Below, piece after piece: positions 31,188 through 42,690 of a stretch of 64,000 bases of DNA (positions within the stretch are counted from its first letter, which is position 1; each line of letters opens with the position of its first letter). The position numbers were made by a program, and so were the translations under genes. The notes under the pieces are model-generated. The model was not told where the DNA came from. It did not search any database and was given only the letters and a program-made list of their open reading frames with translations. Source of the DNA: Stenopsyche tienmushanensis (Eukaryota > Arthropoda > Insecta > Trichoptera > Stenopsychidae); assembly GCA_008973525.1 (NCBI GenBank), contig WACJ01000308.1:186001-250000 (forward strand), written 5' to 3'.

Positions 31188-31843
31188 ATGTTTGCCAAAG
31201 TAAGTCCGGCTGACGGATCGTGCATTGGTGTTTAACATATTCTTATAAAACATTGTTTTTCTTAATTAATAGATTGCAGTCGTTGTCGGTTTGGTGACAG
31301 TGTGTAGTGCATGGCCATTGGGATATGCAGGCCACGGTCATGCTGTATCTTCACAGAACTGTCATCAGAAATGATGGTCCATCCCAGGGATATGTTGCTC
31401 CAGAGCATGGATACTATGACATTGGACATGGCTTGGGACATGGACATGGACACGGTCAATACTACGACGAATACGTAAGTAAATCTACCACATTAAAAAC
31501 GTGATTAAATGCCCTTTTTACATGTTAAAAATTTGATTCATAGGCACATCCAGCATATAAATTCGATTATGGCGTAACTGATACCCACACAGGAGATAGC
31601 AAAACCCAATGGGAATCCAGAGACGGTGATGTAGTCAAAGGACAATATTCCCTCGTGGAACCTGATGGCTCAATCAGGACTGTACATTACACTGCTGATG
31701 ATCACAATGGGTATGAATTATTTTTATATTAAAATATGTATATAAATATTTAAATTATTTTTATATTAATTTTACTAATTTTCAGATTTAATGCAGTCGT
31801 ATCCCGCTCACCAAATGCTCATCCCGGATATTATCACCATTGA
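31188..31843 (+). pseudogene. RR-2 cuticular protein gene, class B, with frameshift in exon 2
   Basis: Exons 31188-31199 (M-F-A-K), 31273-31474, 31544-31710, 31786-31843. Exon 2 is 202 bases, the only second exon in the array whose length breaks the reading frame. Signal peptide IAVVVGLVTVCSAW and [15 protein letters not shown] are read normally; then one extra base (or a 2-base loss) after the AAC codon near 31360 shifts the frame and gives TGA at 31372-31374. In the restored phase the paralog-like RNDGPSQGYVAPEHG and HGQYYDEY follow. Exon 3 ([38 protein letters not shown]) and the tail FNAVVSRSPNAHPGYYHH are intact, as are promoter and splice sites. This is either a very young pseudogene, a segregating null allele or an assembly indel. 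Confidence 0.85.
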
Positions 31844-32371
31844 AAAAATGACTCTCGCAAGTTAAATGTATATCTTCTGTTTGTAAATGCTATTTAGAAT
31901 AATAAATATAAGTCTTATTTAAAAATATCATATTTTTATTTGATCCTGAACGATGATTCATGACTACCTTAAGTCAATATTTTCTTTGAAGACTGTGCCA
32001 ATTATTGGATACTGGCGGAACTCCTATAGGAGAGTTTTTGTATGTTTATCCATGGACTATCTATACAAAAATTCTCTATAGAATATATGGTGAAGTTTAA
32101 AATTGCATTTTGCACGTGGTTTATTAGAATAAGATCATCTATTAATGAATAGCAGTCATTATCATTATTTTTAAATGTGATTTAAATTATTTTTACAATC
32201 CAATAACTCAGAGAACCCTATCTGACGTTATTAATCATCAGTGCTTACTTTTTCAGTTGCAGAAAATTAGGATCAACTTGGATCAATACGATTTATCAGA
32301 AATATTAATACATTAAACTTTCTGATCTATTGGTATGATAATTTTTTTCGCACTTTTTGAATTTAAGCCCA
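31844..32371. other. Intergenic spacer with a small hairpin
   Basis: A polyadenylation-like AATAAA lies near 31901. Bases 32024-32081 form an imperfect hairpin (CTATAGGAGAGTTTTTGTAT against ATACAAAAATTCTCTATAG), possibly a tiny MITE. No gene. Confidence 0.5.
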
Positions 32372-32894
32372 AGCTATAATAATAAGAGAACAAGAACTAT
32401 TTTTTTTTATATATTATAATAACTTCGACTTCATTCTATATAAAAATATTTTAAAAAAAATACATACACTGATAATCATATAAATCAATAGGATTGCCAA
32501 TGATTTAAATACCTTAATAAGATTAACTTCAACAGAGCCGTAACGAGAGTATGAAGTATCCTTGGCAAGTATATAAAATGCCCTCCTAATTAAAAAAGTT
32601 AGCCTCTCTAGGAGCTTCCGTGATCGTACATATCATAGAAAATGCCCTAAAAGAGGACGGAGTGGCCACAAGGTTTGTGTGTCCAACCGGTCCAATTTTC
32701 GGACCGCTGATATGACAAATGAGCGCCTCGCGATCGGATGCCATATCTGAATATCTCTACAGATCGAAGTTGTCCGAAACATACTGATCTTATATCATAC
32801 GGATATTGTTGTATTTATCCTATTGCGGGCTTATGCCGGCTGGATCAGCTCAATGTTTGAGCGATAACGAAGAAAATAGGAATATGAATACTTA
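32372..32894. repeat. Dispersed repeat, copy 2 of a direct pair
   Basis: Direct repeat of 29391-29882 with the same block order, longer by an extra segment near 32783-32830. The two copies flank the frameshifted cuticle gene at 31188-31843. Confidence 0.8.
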
Positions 32895-33142
32895 GTTTGT
32901 ATTATAAAAACGAATAGAGTCAATCAGTGTTGATTCATGTAAAATAGAACGGTCAAGTAAAATAAAAACGATGTGCAACTATCGATCAGGTCGGTATTCT
33001 GCGTTTTACACCCCAAGTCCAATTGCGCCCGTGGTTGAAGCCTGTTTTGCCATTCCCTTATTACAGCCCTGAAATCCAAATCGCATTGCATCCAGGATAC
33101 AGAACAAATCTGTTTGTATCCATTACATTGCAATTTTTTGAG

Positions 33143-33285
33143 ATGGCTTTTAGCAATCCCTTTTATGGGACAATTGCCAACAATTTTTACATGGTCATAT
33201 ACATGTTTTAAAAAATAATCGCTAAACAATTCTTCTGCAGATTTGAACCCATGACAATTGAGTTACAGGTCTATTACAAATGTAG
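33143..33285 (-). mobile_element. tRNA-derived SINE copy
   Basis: Reads from the plus strand as ATGGCTTTTAGCAATCCCTT, TTATGGGACAATTGCCAAC, a middle with ACATGTTTTAAAAAATAATCGC, then TTCTGCAGATTTGAACCCAT. The head with the box-B-like GGGTTCAAATC is at the right end on the minus strand. Confidence 0.7.
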
Positions 33286-34020
33286 TAAGAAATAAATAAT
33301 TATATAAACTGAAAGGATATATAGTGTCTTTGTTGATTTATTCCATGACTAATTCATTAGAATTAGATACGTATCTCCTCTGTCTAGTTCCTAGAAATAC
33401 TATGAATTATTTAACTTCTACATTTAAAATCTATTACATCTTAATATATTACATTTCTATGGATATAATTCATGCAGAAATAGTCCAAAATCTGATATAA
33501 ACTCTATATGAAAATAGAGCATTTGTTAGAAGATCCTTGGCTTGTTTTTGCATTATGATGCAATATGCAATTTGTTGTAAAATTATAAACAATTTGCATT
33601 GTCTATTGTAATTATTTTTTACATTATTCCTATGCATGTACGCCGTGAGAAGATTACTTAATATTATTTTCACATGATTTGAGAAATCATAACCGAATGG
33701 GAATTTGTCTCGATTGTTCCGGCGCTTTTTGCGCAACTCCATGCACTCTTATCATACAAGCTGATCAATGTCGTTGTAATGCAACACTGTTTAAAATTAT
33801 GCTACTTCTTAATGCCCAATCAGCGGTGAAATTGAGTAAGTTGTAACCAAATTTTGTATTCGGTATAAGTTTTCACACGATCGAGATTCGTAGATCAGTT
33901 TTGATTGTAGACGAAATGCATACTTTTAGAATCACATTTTATTCGTATAAATTTACAAAATTATTACATAAATATTAAATAAAGCTGGGTGTATTTCTTC
34001 AAGATCTTCGTGGAGAGTTT
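33286..34020. other. Spacer, no gene seen
   Basis: AT-rich 3' flank of the minus-strand gene at 34021. An unlabelled 90-codon minus ORF at 33470-33742 has no domain. Confidence 0.45.
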
Positions 34021-35255
34021 TCAGTGGTGGTATCCATGGTGTCCAGGGGATTTGCTAACGACGGCGTTGAATCTGTGTTAGATATACGTGGATTAAATAT
34101 GAATTTATGATCTAAATATTAAACAAATGTAATAAAAAGTTTATCATGTATACCCATTATGATCATCAGCGGTGTAATGGACAGTCCTTACTGAACCATC
34201 AGGTTCGACCAAGGAATATTCGCCTTTGACAACATCTCCATCTCTGGATTCCCATTGGCTTTTGCTATCGCCAGTATGATGATCATTCACTCCATAGTCG
34301 AATTTATAAGCAGGGTGAGCCTATTTAAAAATATAAAATATTGTAAGTTTGATGAAAGCATAATAAGCGCTATTGTATTGTTAAATAATAAAAAAAATAT
34401 ATTTTACATATTCGTCTTGATGATAGTTAGATCCACCATAATGAGCAATAGGAGCAGCATAGCCTCCATAGCCGCCATAGCCATGACCCAAGCCTCCAAG
34501 ACTTCCATGTCCATGACCATCGTTGCGGACGATGGACTGGGATGAAACTGCATGGCCGTAACCATGGTTGTAAGATGGTGCTGCGATCCCGCCGTTGTAT
34601 CCTCCATAACCATGTCCATATCCACCTCCAAGACCTGAATATCCGTGGCCATATCCTGAACCATGTCCAAGTCCACCATAACCATGCTGGATTGGAGCAT
34701 CATGACGAACAATGGATTGTGAAGACACGGCACCACCGTATCCTCCATGTCCAAGCAGACCTGCGCTGCAGGCAGCGACCAAACCGCACAATACAACAAT
34801 CTGCAATACATTGTTTGATTAATCTTCAAAGGATACTTTAAGGATATTGCTTGATAAATTTAAGATTTTTGGTAAGATTATGCATTAATAAAATATAAAT
34901 AAGCCATTATAAACTACAATATAAGGATTTGATTTAAATACATTAGCAATAAATAAGTACTGGTTAATTTTTCAATGTTTACTTTCTAAGTAATTAATAA
35001 TGTAAATAAAATATATTTCCATGAAATTAATTTAATGTTATAAATTTGAACTTGGGGGTCCTTCTAAGGACATCACAAGCAGCTCAAAGAGTCACTATGA
35101 AAATATTTATCCCAAAAAGTTGGTTCCTTCAAGGATATAAATATGTCGAATTTTGTATATAAATTGTGGTTTTTTATAAAGTTATTAATCCTGGATGATG
35201 CTTTTTAGTTGAAGGATGCAATTGTGGAAGAGTGTTAACTTACTTTGCTGATCAT
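34021..35255 (-). CDS. RR-2 cuticular protein with Gly/Tyr-rich, internally duplicated N-terminal region
   Basis: Secreted RR-2 protein, 207 residues, the longest in the array. Exons in transcript order: 35255-35244 (M-I-S-K), 34800-34408, 34320-34154, 34072-34021. Exon 2: signal peptide [14 protein letters not shown], then [20 protein letters not shown], a [12 protein letters not shown] repeat region, a second copy of the motif ([15 protein letters not shown]), more Gly/Tyr-rich repeats, ending HQDEY. Exon 3: [47 protein letters not shown]. Tail [16 protein letters not shown]. Intron 1 is 443 bases. Gly/Tyr-rich regions suggest a flexible, cross-linkable cuticle component (inference). Intact. 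Long ORFs on other frames are shadows of the repeats. Confidence 0.93.
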
Positions 35256-35300
35256 CTTGAGTCGTGACCGATTTGCTTACCGGACAACACTGAAGGTGGA

Positions 35301-35336
35301 ACTGTATCGATTTTCAAAAAAGCAAGCACTTTTATA
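35301..35336 (-). promoter_or_regulatory. TATA box and initiator of the gene at 34021-35255
   Basis: Minus-strand TATAAAAG at 35329-35336 and ACAGT at 35301-35305, about 33 bases apart. Confidence 0.65.
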
Positions 35337-36629
35337 CCTGATGGAATCAAAATAAGCGAAACAATGGGTGAAGGTAACCATTGCCCAACTAAACAATAAG
35401 CGCCTCGGACATTCATCAGGAATGCAACGTTCACCGTCCAAAATGTACAACGTGAATTTTCACGTCATTCTTCATAATTGAACTCTGACGAAATTATCAC
35501 TTTTATCAAAGACCGACCCGTGGAGATGACGCCCTCAGGAGGTGTCAATGCAATCGTTGGGATTAGGTCTTTGATTCAATTGAAAGCCACACCACTAAAA
35601 GAGAATTGGCCTCTCGTTAAGTCGCTAGTATATTTGACACGTGGGCTTTTGGAGCTTAATTATGTGCACGGAGCTTAACGAGCTATACAAGCTTTTATAA
35701 GCTCAAACGTAAAAATATGTATTTATAAATATCCATTCATTAATACATATTTTTATATGTTAAATGTAATATTATATCATAAATTTGACTCCCAGTTTGA
35801 CTCTTGAATTTTGTCATGAACTATTTTTGCAATTTTATGTTTAATATTCCTTTCAGATTAATTGAACATTGATGTTTTCTTATCAGATTTTGACAAAAAA
35901 ATTTCATATCTCTTATCTAATAATAAAGTAAATATCCTACAAACATTCCATCAGATGTGGAGGAGGAATTTTTGAAGTGTCAATCCAGGTAATAAAAACT
36001 GGTGCTTTAATAAAGACTAAATAGTATGGGAGCCAACGACCTGAAATTTTACACCCATTTCTACAAAGCTAATGTTTGTTTCAGTCAGTATTTGTACAAT
36101 TTAAATCAGTAAAATTACAGTCTATCAATATTTCAGCATTGCGAAAATAAATAACATTTTTTTAAATCCAGAATAATTATACCTATCGGCATTAAATCAA
36201 AATCTACAAAGCTGCTTTTTTGTCTACAAGTCGTTTACGTTAATTATTCTTAAATAAACGTCGTATACTTTTGATACTTGATGGCTAAGGTTTCGATAGA
36301 CGCGGCTAAAATTATAGTGCGAGAACTTGGTTAAAATATTGCACCTTTAAAAGTTTTGTTGAAATTGAAAATATTTTCATCTCGATAACAAAGAAGTTCA
36401 CATGTTCATTTATTTTTCTTTGGTATCTAAAGATAATTTGTGTGGGACATTTAAAATATTTTTTTAAATTCATCAACACTTAAAACAAGATCATGTTTAA
36501 TATTGGGATATTTTTTAAGGTCTTAGATCTGAAAGAAACAGATCTTTAGATTTGGAATTTTACCTTTAACATTAAAACAATATTGTAGTCGTAAAAATGT
36601 TTGTAATCCCTTCTGTGAGAACATTGTCG
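35337..36629. other. Spacer, no gene supported
   Basis: A 66-codon plus-strand ORF at 35478-35678 uses less AT-biased sequence than its surroundings but shows no signal peptide, domain or splice evidence; it may be upstream regulatory or transposon DNA. The rest is AT-rich. Confidence 0.4.
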
Positions 36630-36765
36630 ATCAATTTGACATGGTTTTCATAGTGTCTATGTTTTTGAAACTGTGTTCGTTAACCACACCTTCTGCAGAT
36701 TTAAACCCATGATGATTGAATTACAAGTCTAACCGCTAAATCAAGTGACAATCTACAAATAGTAC
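36630..36765 (-). mobile_element. tRNA-derived SINE copy
   Basis: Plus-strand reading: GACATGGTTTTCATAG, GTTCGTTAACCACACCTTCT, GCAGATTTAAACCCATGATG, TTACAAGTCTAACCGCTAAAT. On the minus strand the head shows TTTAGCGGTTAGACTTG (box-A-like) and GGGTTTAAATC (box-B-like). Tail is missing. Confidence 0.72.
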
Positions 36766-38594
36766 ATAATATATGTGCTCTTAATTTTATTTCTTCAAAA
36801 AATCAGTATTGTAACAAAATAGATTCCAAAATACATAATGGCATAATTCAACATCAACGTAAGCTTTTAGCTAACAAAGGATATCCTATTCATTATTTTA
36901 AACAAGGATATAGATACATAATCGCTTTGCTTCTTTGATGAAATATGTACAACTTTTTGCAGTAAAGGTTATAATATTTTCAAAGCTCAAAGGATGCATT
37001 AACATTCCGGTAGTCCATATCCTGGGTTTTAATTGTGCAGTGCATTAGTTTAATTTATTTTGAAATTGGATATTAATTGTGATTTATAGTTAAATCTAAG
37101 CACGTTTTTTCGCGCTGTAAGCATTTACTGAGAACATAAAAGGATCGAAGCCTCCATTAGCCTATGGGCCCAAGTTCAGTTAAGGGACCTTGGAGATAGC
37201 CACGAGCCGATCACAGCCTTTGTAATTTGGTAAATTGCATTGCAAAAACAACGCCCGATGAGAAAATTATATATGTCGAAACTTACACTGTGTATCAAAT
37301 CTCCGATCCTTGTGTAATAGATCTAGTTCACATTATTTGATTGCTCAAATTTGAGCGAGTTCTCACGACAAGGGATGCACGGAGAAGAGGTCAAGCGATC
37401 AATTACGTATTTGCACGCCGGGAGGCTGTGAAAGGAAGCCAAATCAATTCGTCAGTTGTGATTAAACACTCTTAAATGGACTCTAATGAAGGCCTCATTA
37501 ACCTGCCTTAAATGGTGTGGAACACATTGTAGATATATGAGATGTTATTTAGAAATATTTTTAAAATATCACGCCATATTACTGACAGTGAAATTTCTTT
37601 CGATAAGAAGTTGGTTGGTAACAATACAATTGTAACTTTTCCTTGTGAAGAAAACGAATGTACAATTAAAGTCGCTCATTAAATATAAAATAGCTGTTGA
37701 AATATTTTTGTGTATGCTTTATAAAATTATTAGATAATTAGGTATTAAATAACGCATAGTATTTATTAGTCTCAAAGAGAGAAGAACCTGTTCAAATAGA
37801 AGATGCCTTTGTTTGGCTGAGAACAATCATTGATAAGATTTTTTTGAGAATTAATAATAAGAAATCGTATTTATTTTAAGAACTGGAAAATAAAAACTCA
37901 TGAAGCTCTACAAATAAAGATCAAATTACCATGAAATCTTTATGGGGATAAATTAATAATTAATTGCATCTACACTCCATGAAAAACCATATCAAAATGA
38001 TTGGTAATGGTTCCATAAAAGGGTTTGCCAAAAGCCACGATTAAATCCTCACAGCTTACTGCAAGAAAAAAGTTAACAATAATGACGATTATAATCTAAT
38101 TTTACATTTTTTTGTTGGCCCAAAATCCTCATCAAGTCATTTATATTTCCGTAGGAACGCTCTGAAAATCTTACTTTTTACATTATTAATCAATGTATTT
38201 CTTAGTTTTAGATATCCTTAGTCACCCATTGATGCAATAAAAACTCTTCGCTAATTTTACCATGATCGAAATATTTCGAGGACATTGAATTCTCGAAACT
38301 ATATTTAAAGTATATATCAGATAAATTTATAAATACCAATATAAATGTTCTGACCCAAATGAACTTATCTTCAATTTCATCGAAACAATGCTCACAATTC
38401 GCGTTCAACTTAAGAGAGTAGCCAAATTTTGAATTAATAAATTAAGGATTAGAAGCAATGACATTTGGATCTTTTGGAACCACCTGGATCTGAAAAACTA
38501 AGTACTGAAAAGATTAATAAGTATTATAAATTTCACTACAGTTTAATGAGATTAAATTAATTTATTGAGATCAATAAGATTAATAGTTGTATTT
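36766..38594. other. Spacer, no gene seen
   Basis: Contains a partial plus-oriented SINE tail at 37976-38040 (ATTGGTAATGGTTCCATAAA, AGGGTTTGCCAAAAGCCA). A less AT-biased patch at about 37130-37480 has no coding signal. Confidence 0.45.
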
Positions 38595-39300
38595 AGAGCT
38601 TGTCGGTTTGCGAAAACCGGTTTTGAAAACCCGGTTTTTAGGTAAAAACTGTGACATTCGAAAGTCGGTTTTTAATCCAAATAAACCGGTTTATAATATA
38701 AAAATCAATCGTTGTTGATGGAACTCATCAAAAATTTTACAACCAACAACGTTTAGATGAGTCCGGGCATTTTAAATATAATAATCCCAATAAAGACAAA
38801 AACTACGTAGTGTGCCCTAATCGCAAAATTCCCGGAGGAAGACATGAAATTTAAAAATTGAATTTGTACATACATACACAATAAATTGTTAATATACCGA
38901 AAACTGTTAATATACCGAAAACCATTTTTATTTTCCTTGTTATAAACTTTTTCCTTCATGTTTTTATCTAAAATATAGTTATTGACAAAATTAGGAGTAA
39001 GGAGTTGCTAAAACACTTTAAAAAAATAAGAGTTCAAAGGGTTAAAATACATTCACTACTATATAACTGCATGTTTTGTTATGATTATTGATTGTTCTGA
39101 TAATTTAAATTTGGCTTAAAAATGTTCGAAAAATGACATTATTAATTTCAGTCTGTGTAACATTTTAACATTGAATAAAATTCTAATAACTCTAATACAT
39201 CTGTTATTTTAATTTTATATTTCATGTATTTCTTAAAACCGAAAACCGGTGGAAACCGATTTCGTTCGAAAATCAAAAACAGAAAACCGGTTTTTGTATA
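38595..39300. mobile_element. AACCGGTT-rich hAT-like non-autonomous element, copy 1
   Basis: Starts GCTTGTCGGTTTGCGAAAAC with CGGTTTT repeats and ends in ACCGGTGG, CGAAAATCAAAAAC, AAAACCGGTTTTTG. Interior (39080-39230) shares TTGATTGTTCTGATAA, ATTTGGCTTAA, AACATTGAATAAAATTC and CATGTATTTCTTAAAACCG with the reverse complement of 43620-44115. No transposase. The class (hAT) is inferred from the look of the ends only. Confidence 0.65.
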
Positions 39301-40525
39301 ATTGTTCGTTATTTCATTTTTTTTCTATGAGACTTTTAGCAGTTTTCTTTATAGAAATAATGTCAACCACTTGATGATATGGCTCCATAGTATTTATTTT
39401 TAATATAGGAGCTTATTATCCTTCCTTCAAATCTCATTTTCATAGAATATTATTTGAGATTTAAAACGTTATGAAAATCCATTTTAACACATTTTTTGAT
39501 CACAAATTTGATAACCGTTTAATTAGCATAGTTAATTGGTAGTATCATTAGTGAGTCTTCCTGGCGGTTTTTATGGTTCCAAAAAGGAAATTATAATATT
39601 GAAACAGTATCACCTTGACTTCAATCATAAGGAAAATTTCATCACAACTAGTTTTTTACGCATATTTCGTTACGCATCTGAAATCTAAAATTTAGAGATT
39701 AATTTCTATATCCTGCGGTGTGGTAGCGTAACACTTTGTCAGATGGATCGTCCTTGTGTCCGAGGAAACTTTTCGGTATAATCAGTTCCTCTGATCCTAT
39801 TTCGCAACCGGTAAGCTGTTATTACACGAAATCACGACTGGACCATAATAGGTCCATCGACTTATGGATCCGAGATAATCGGTTCACATTGTTGAAATAG
39901 CCTATGTTTGTACTATATTATAGTCTTGTATTGCACAATTTGGCCGCTTTTGGAAATACGCCCATGTCAATGGCGGATTATATAAAATAAACTTTTTTTT
40001 ACTTGTCAATGTCAACAGTCGAATAGTTGACAGTAACGAAGGTGGCCAAGCGAGGTTCAAGGTTTCATTCACGATTTAGCACCCTCATCAAGCTTCAGTG
40101 ATGATGAGTGTGAAATCGTCTTCATTGACGACTGAACCTAAGATTCCATTATGATGGAAGTTACGCAACGACGATTGTTAGATCAGAAGACTTTTACTTT
40201 TAGGTATTCATTATTTGTAGACGACAGTGAAATTTTTATAGTGCGGCCTTGACAAAGCGTGAGTTCAAGCTATTAACCCCTTGATTCTTTGTAAATTGCA
40301 CAATTTATAACATCACTTTGGTTCGGTTTCAATGAACATTGTTAAACGGTTAATATAATAGGCGCTATACAGGATTGATGTGTTAAAATGGAAAAAAATG
40401 CTTTGAATGTCTATAACAATTTTTAGAATACAATGCCTTTTATTATGTCTTTGCCATAAATCTGTCATGTTTCAAGGATTGTTTTTTATTTATGTAAAAA
40501 TTAATTTTACTTGATCTGACTTGAA
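39301..40525. other. Spacer, no gene seen
   Basis: AT-rich with moderately GC-richer stretches at 39700-40140; no ORF above background and no RNA gene recognised. Confidence 0.45.
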
Positions 40526-40682
40526 GTGGCTTTTAGCAATCCCTTTTATGGAACTATTATCAACCATTTTGATATAGTTTTTCATAGCAAATACATACTT
40601 TTAAAATTTTGTCGCCCGCTACATCTCATGAAGATTTAAACCTATTTCAATCTAGTTACTAGTCCAACTGCTTAATCTTGGA
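40526..40682 (-). mobile_element. tRNA-derived SINE copy
   Basis: Plus-strand reading: GTGGCTTTTAGCAATCCCTT, TTATGGAACTATTATCAACC, TTTTGATATAGTTTTTCATAG, then GAAGATTTAAACC and a diverged head. Nearly full length, about 155 bases. Confidence 0.72.
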
Positions 40683-41082
40683 AAAATAACATAGACATTA
40701 AAAGAAAAATTTAATTAACAACATCTGAAGAGATTTTTTTTCAAAAAGTAAGCAAATCAAAATCATGTAAAATATAGCTGGTTATTAAAAATTAAAAAAT
40801 ACAGATTTTGATTTTGTAATATTTTTATTTTTTCTTATATTTTAGCATGGCTGTCTTACATTCTACAAGTATATACAAACAATCTAAGAGAAAAAAGTGT
40901 GAAGATGAAATATAGATGAGATGAAGAATGTATAGAAATAGAAATATGAGCAATGATGAGAATTACGATAAAATGGAAGATGATAGATGAAAGAAGCCAA
41001 AATATACACATTTTTACGCCTAAATAAGAAAAAGAGTAAAATTTTGAGGTCAATTTAAAAGCAGTCCTTCATCGACAGGTTT

Positions 41083-42601
41083 CTAATGCAAATAAGCTGG
41101 TTGGGGTTGATGAGCGTGAGAGTTGCTGACTACGGCATTGAATCTGTAAATTAATATATTAAAATTAGCACTCAATAAAAAGCATAAAAAGTTACATTTA
41201 AATTAATACTATTTTTTATAATTACCCATTGTGATCATCAGCTGAATATTGCACAGTTCTGACTGAACCATCGGGTTCTACAAGGGAATATTGACCCTTG
41301 ACAACATCACCATCTCTGACTTCCGATTGACTCTTTTGGTCCCCGGTGTGATGATCAGCAACGCTGTATTCGAATTTGTAAGCTGGATGAGCCTAAAAAT
41401 TTTGGCATGATTAACATCAGTACATTATTAATACATTAATTATAATGCTGCTGAAAATACGCACATAAGGTTCTTGGTAATGAGGAGCAGCTGCATAAGC
41501 TAAAGGAGCTGCTTTCAAAAGGGGAGCAGCGTATGGGGCTGGTGCATAAGCTTTCAAGATTGGGGCTGGAGCATAAGCCTTAATTGCAGGGGCTGCATAT
41601 GCCAATGGGGCGTAAGCTTTTTGCGCTGGTGCACCATGCTGCACAAAGCTTTGGGATGAAACTGCATGTCCGTGTCCTGAAGACAACAATTGACCATAGA
41701 CTGCTGCCACAAGTGCAAGAAGGGTTACTACCTGAAATAAAAAGGTATGAATATGAGCATTTAAATTCAAGAATTTCCATACAAATGTATCTATTTTATT
41801 ATACAAATAAAATCATTCAACCACATATAAATCTTCTGACTTAATAAGAATGCTGCGAATTAATAGCTAATTGTATGTAATTTGTGAGATGCTTACACTA
41901 GCGAAAATGTATTTAAAGCTGGTAGCATCGTGGGACTCAAACACCTTCACTTTTGTAAGACGCTTGTGACCATGTGGTAACGGTGACCATCTTTAAATTG
42001 TTTAAGCTCTCATTACATCTATTCTATTTTTGCTTGAATACCAAATGGTTTATTTGAAAGTTTTCTGTTAAGGTGGATGTGATTATATAATTATGCGACA
42101 TGTTTACCTCAATACTTCTGGCAATGTATCAAATATATACAAGGATATGAATTTTAAGTATACAAACACATTGTACTTTCTTGGTTTATTCTAAAGAAAT
42201 AATGAAAAACATTTCTTAATTGTTCAGTAAGCAAAATTTAAAAAATAGTTTTATTTTGTATTTACAACAAGATTTTTTCGTTGGAATAACATTGTTATTT
42301 CTGTTATAATCCTTTTTTAAGTTGGCTTTTAGCAATTCCTTTTATGGGACTATTGCCAACTATTTTGACATGGTTTTTCATAGCGATGTTTTAAAAATGT
42401 GGTCGCCAGCCATACCCACTCTTATTCCAATCGTTTAATCACGGGATTATCTACAGGTAAAAATGTTGATATTTTTACTATACAATGAGTTTTGATAAGA
42501 AAACTATTGTGGTATAAATGGGCAAAGTGGTCGTCAAATAATATGAAAAGCTATTATTTTTTCGGGAAAGGTGATTAAATATTCCTTACCTTTCCAATCA
42601 T
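41083..42601 (-). CDS. RR-2 cuticular protein with Ala/Pro-rich N-terminal region
   Basis: Secreted RR-2 protein, 168 residues. Exons in transcript order: 42601-42590 (M-I-G-K), 41731-41465, 41392-41226, 41143-41083. Exon 2: signal peptide [33 protein letters not shown], then AYAP/AYAAP repeats with Lys ([20 protein letters not shown]), ending HYQEPY. Exon 3: [48 protein letters not shown]. Tail [23 protein letters not shown]-type repeats are common in rigid-cuticle RR-2 proteins (family knowledge). Intron 1 is 858 bases and contains a SINE (42320-42465). The short first exon is assigned by position and the shared M-x-x-K form, so it is a little less certain than the other exons. Confidence 0.9.
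42320..42465 (-). mobile_element. tRNA-derived SINE copy inside a cuticle-gene intron
   Basis: Plus-strand reading: TTGGCTTTTAGCAATTCCTT, TTATGGGACTATTGCCAAC, TATTTTGACATGGTTTTTCAT, AAAAATGTGGTCGCCAGCC, then a degraded head. It is in the same transcriptional orientation as its host gene. Confidence 0.75.
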
Positions 42602-42657
42602 TTTCCAGTTAGATATTTTCTTGAGCTTGGTGTAATTGTAAGCTGATGAAGTGCAAC

Positions 42658-42690
42658 TGTGATCGAACGAAAGTTTGATCCCTTTTTATA
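42658..42690 (-). promoter_or_regulatory. TATA box and initiator of the gene at 41083-42601
   Basis: Minus-strand TATAAAAA at 42683-42690 with an ACAGT-type initiator around 42656-42660, about 32 bases apart. Confidence 0.6.

Noticed and set aside
34381..34841. Overlapping 141-codon and 99-codon ORFs in other frames and strand at the Gly/Tyr-rich exon
   Set aside because: Only the frame with signal peptide [14 protein letters not shown] and the SSQSIVR motif fits the gene; the others are shadows of its repeats.
35478..35678. 66-codon plus-strand ORF with less AT-biased composition
   Set aside because: No domain, signal peptide, promoter or splice context; lies in the upstream flank of a minus-strand gene.
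36660..36760. Possible tRNA gene on the minus strand (GGTTAGACTTG, GGGTTTAAATC)
   Set aside because: The same head recurs at several loci followed by the same non-tRNA body, so it is a SINE copy.
41860..41930. Alternative first exon for the gene at 41083 closer to exon 2
   Set aside because: No M-x-x-K-like 12-base exon with a GT donor was found; the exon at 42590-42601 has a donor, a leader and a TATA box upstream.
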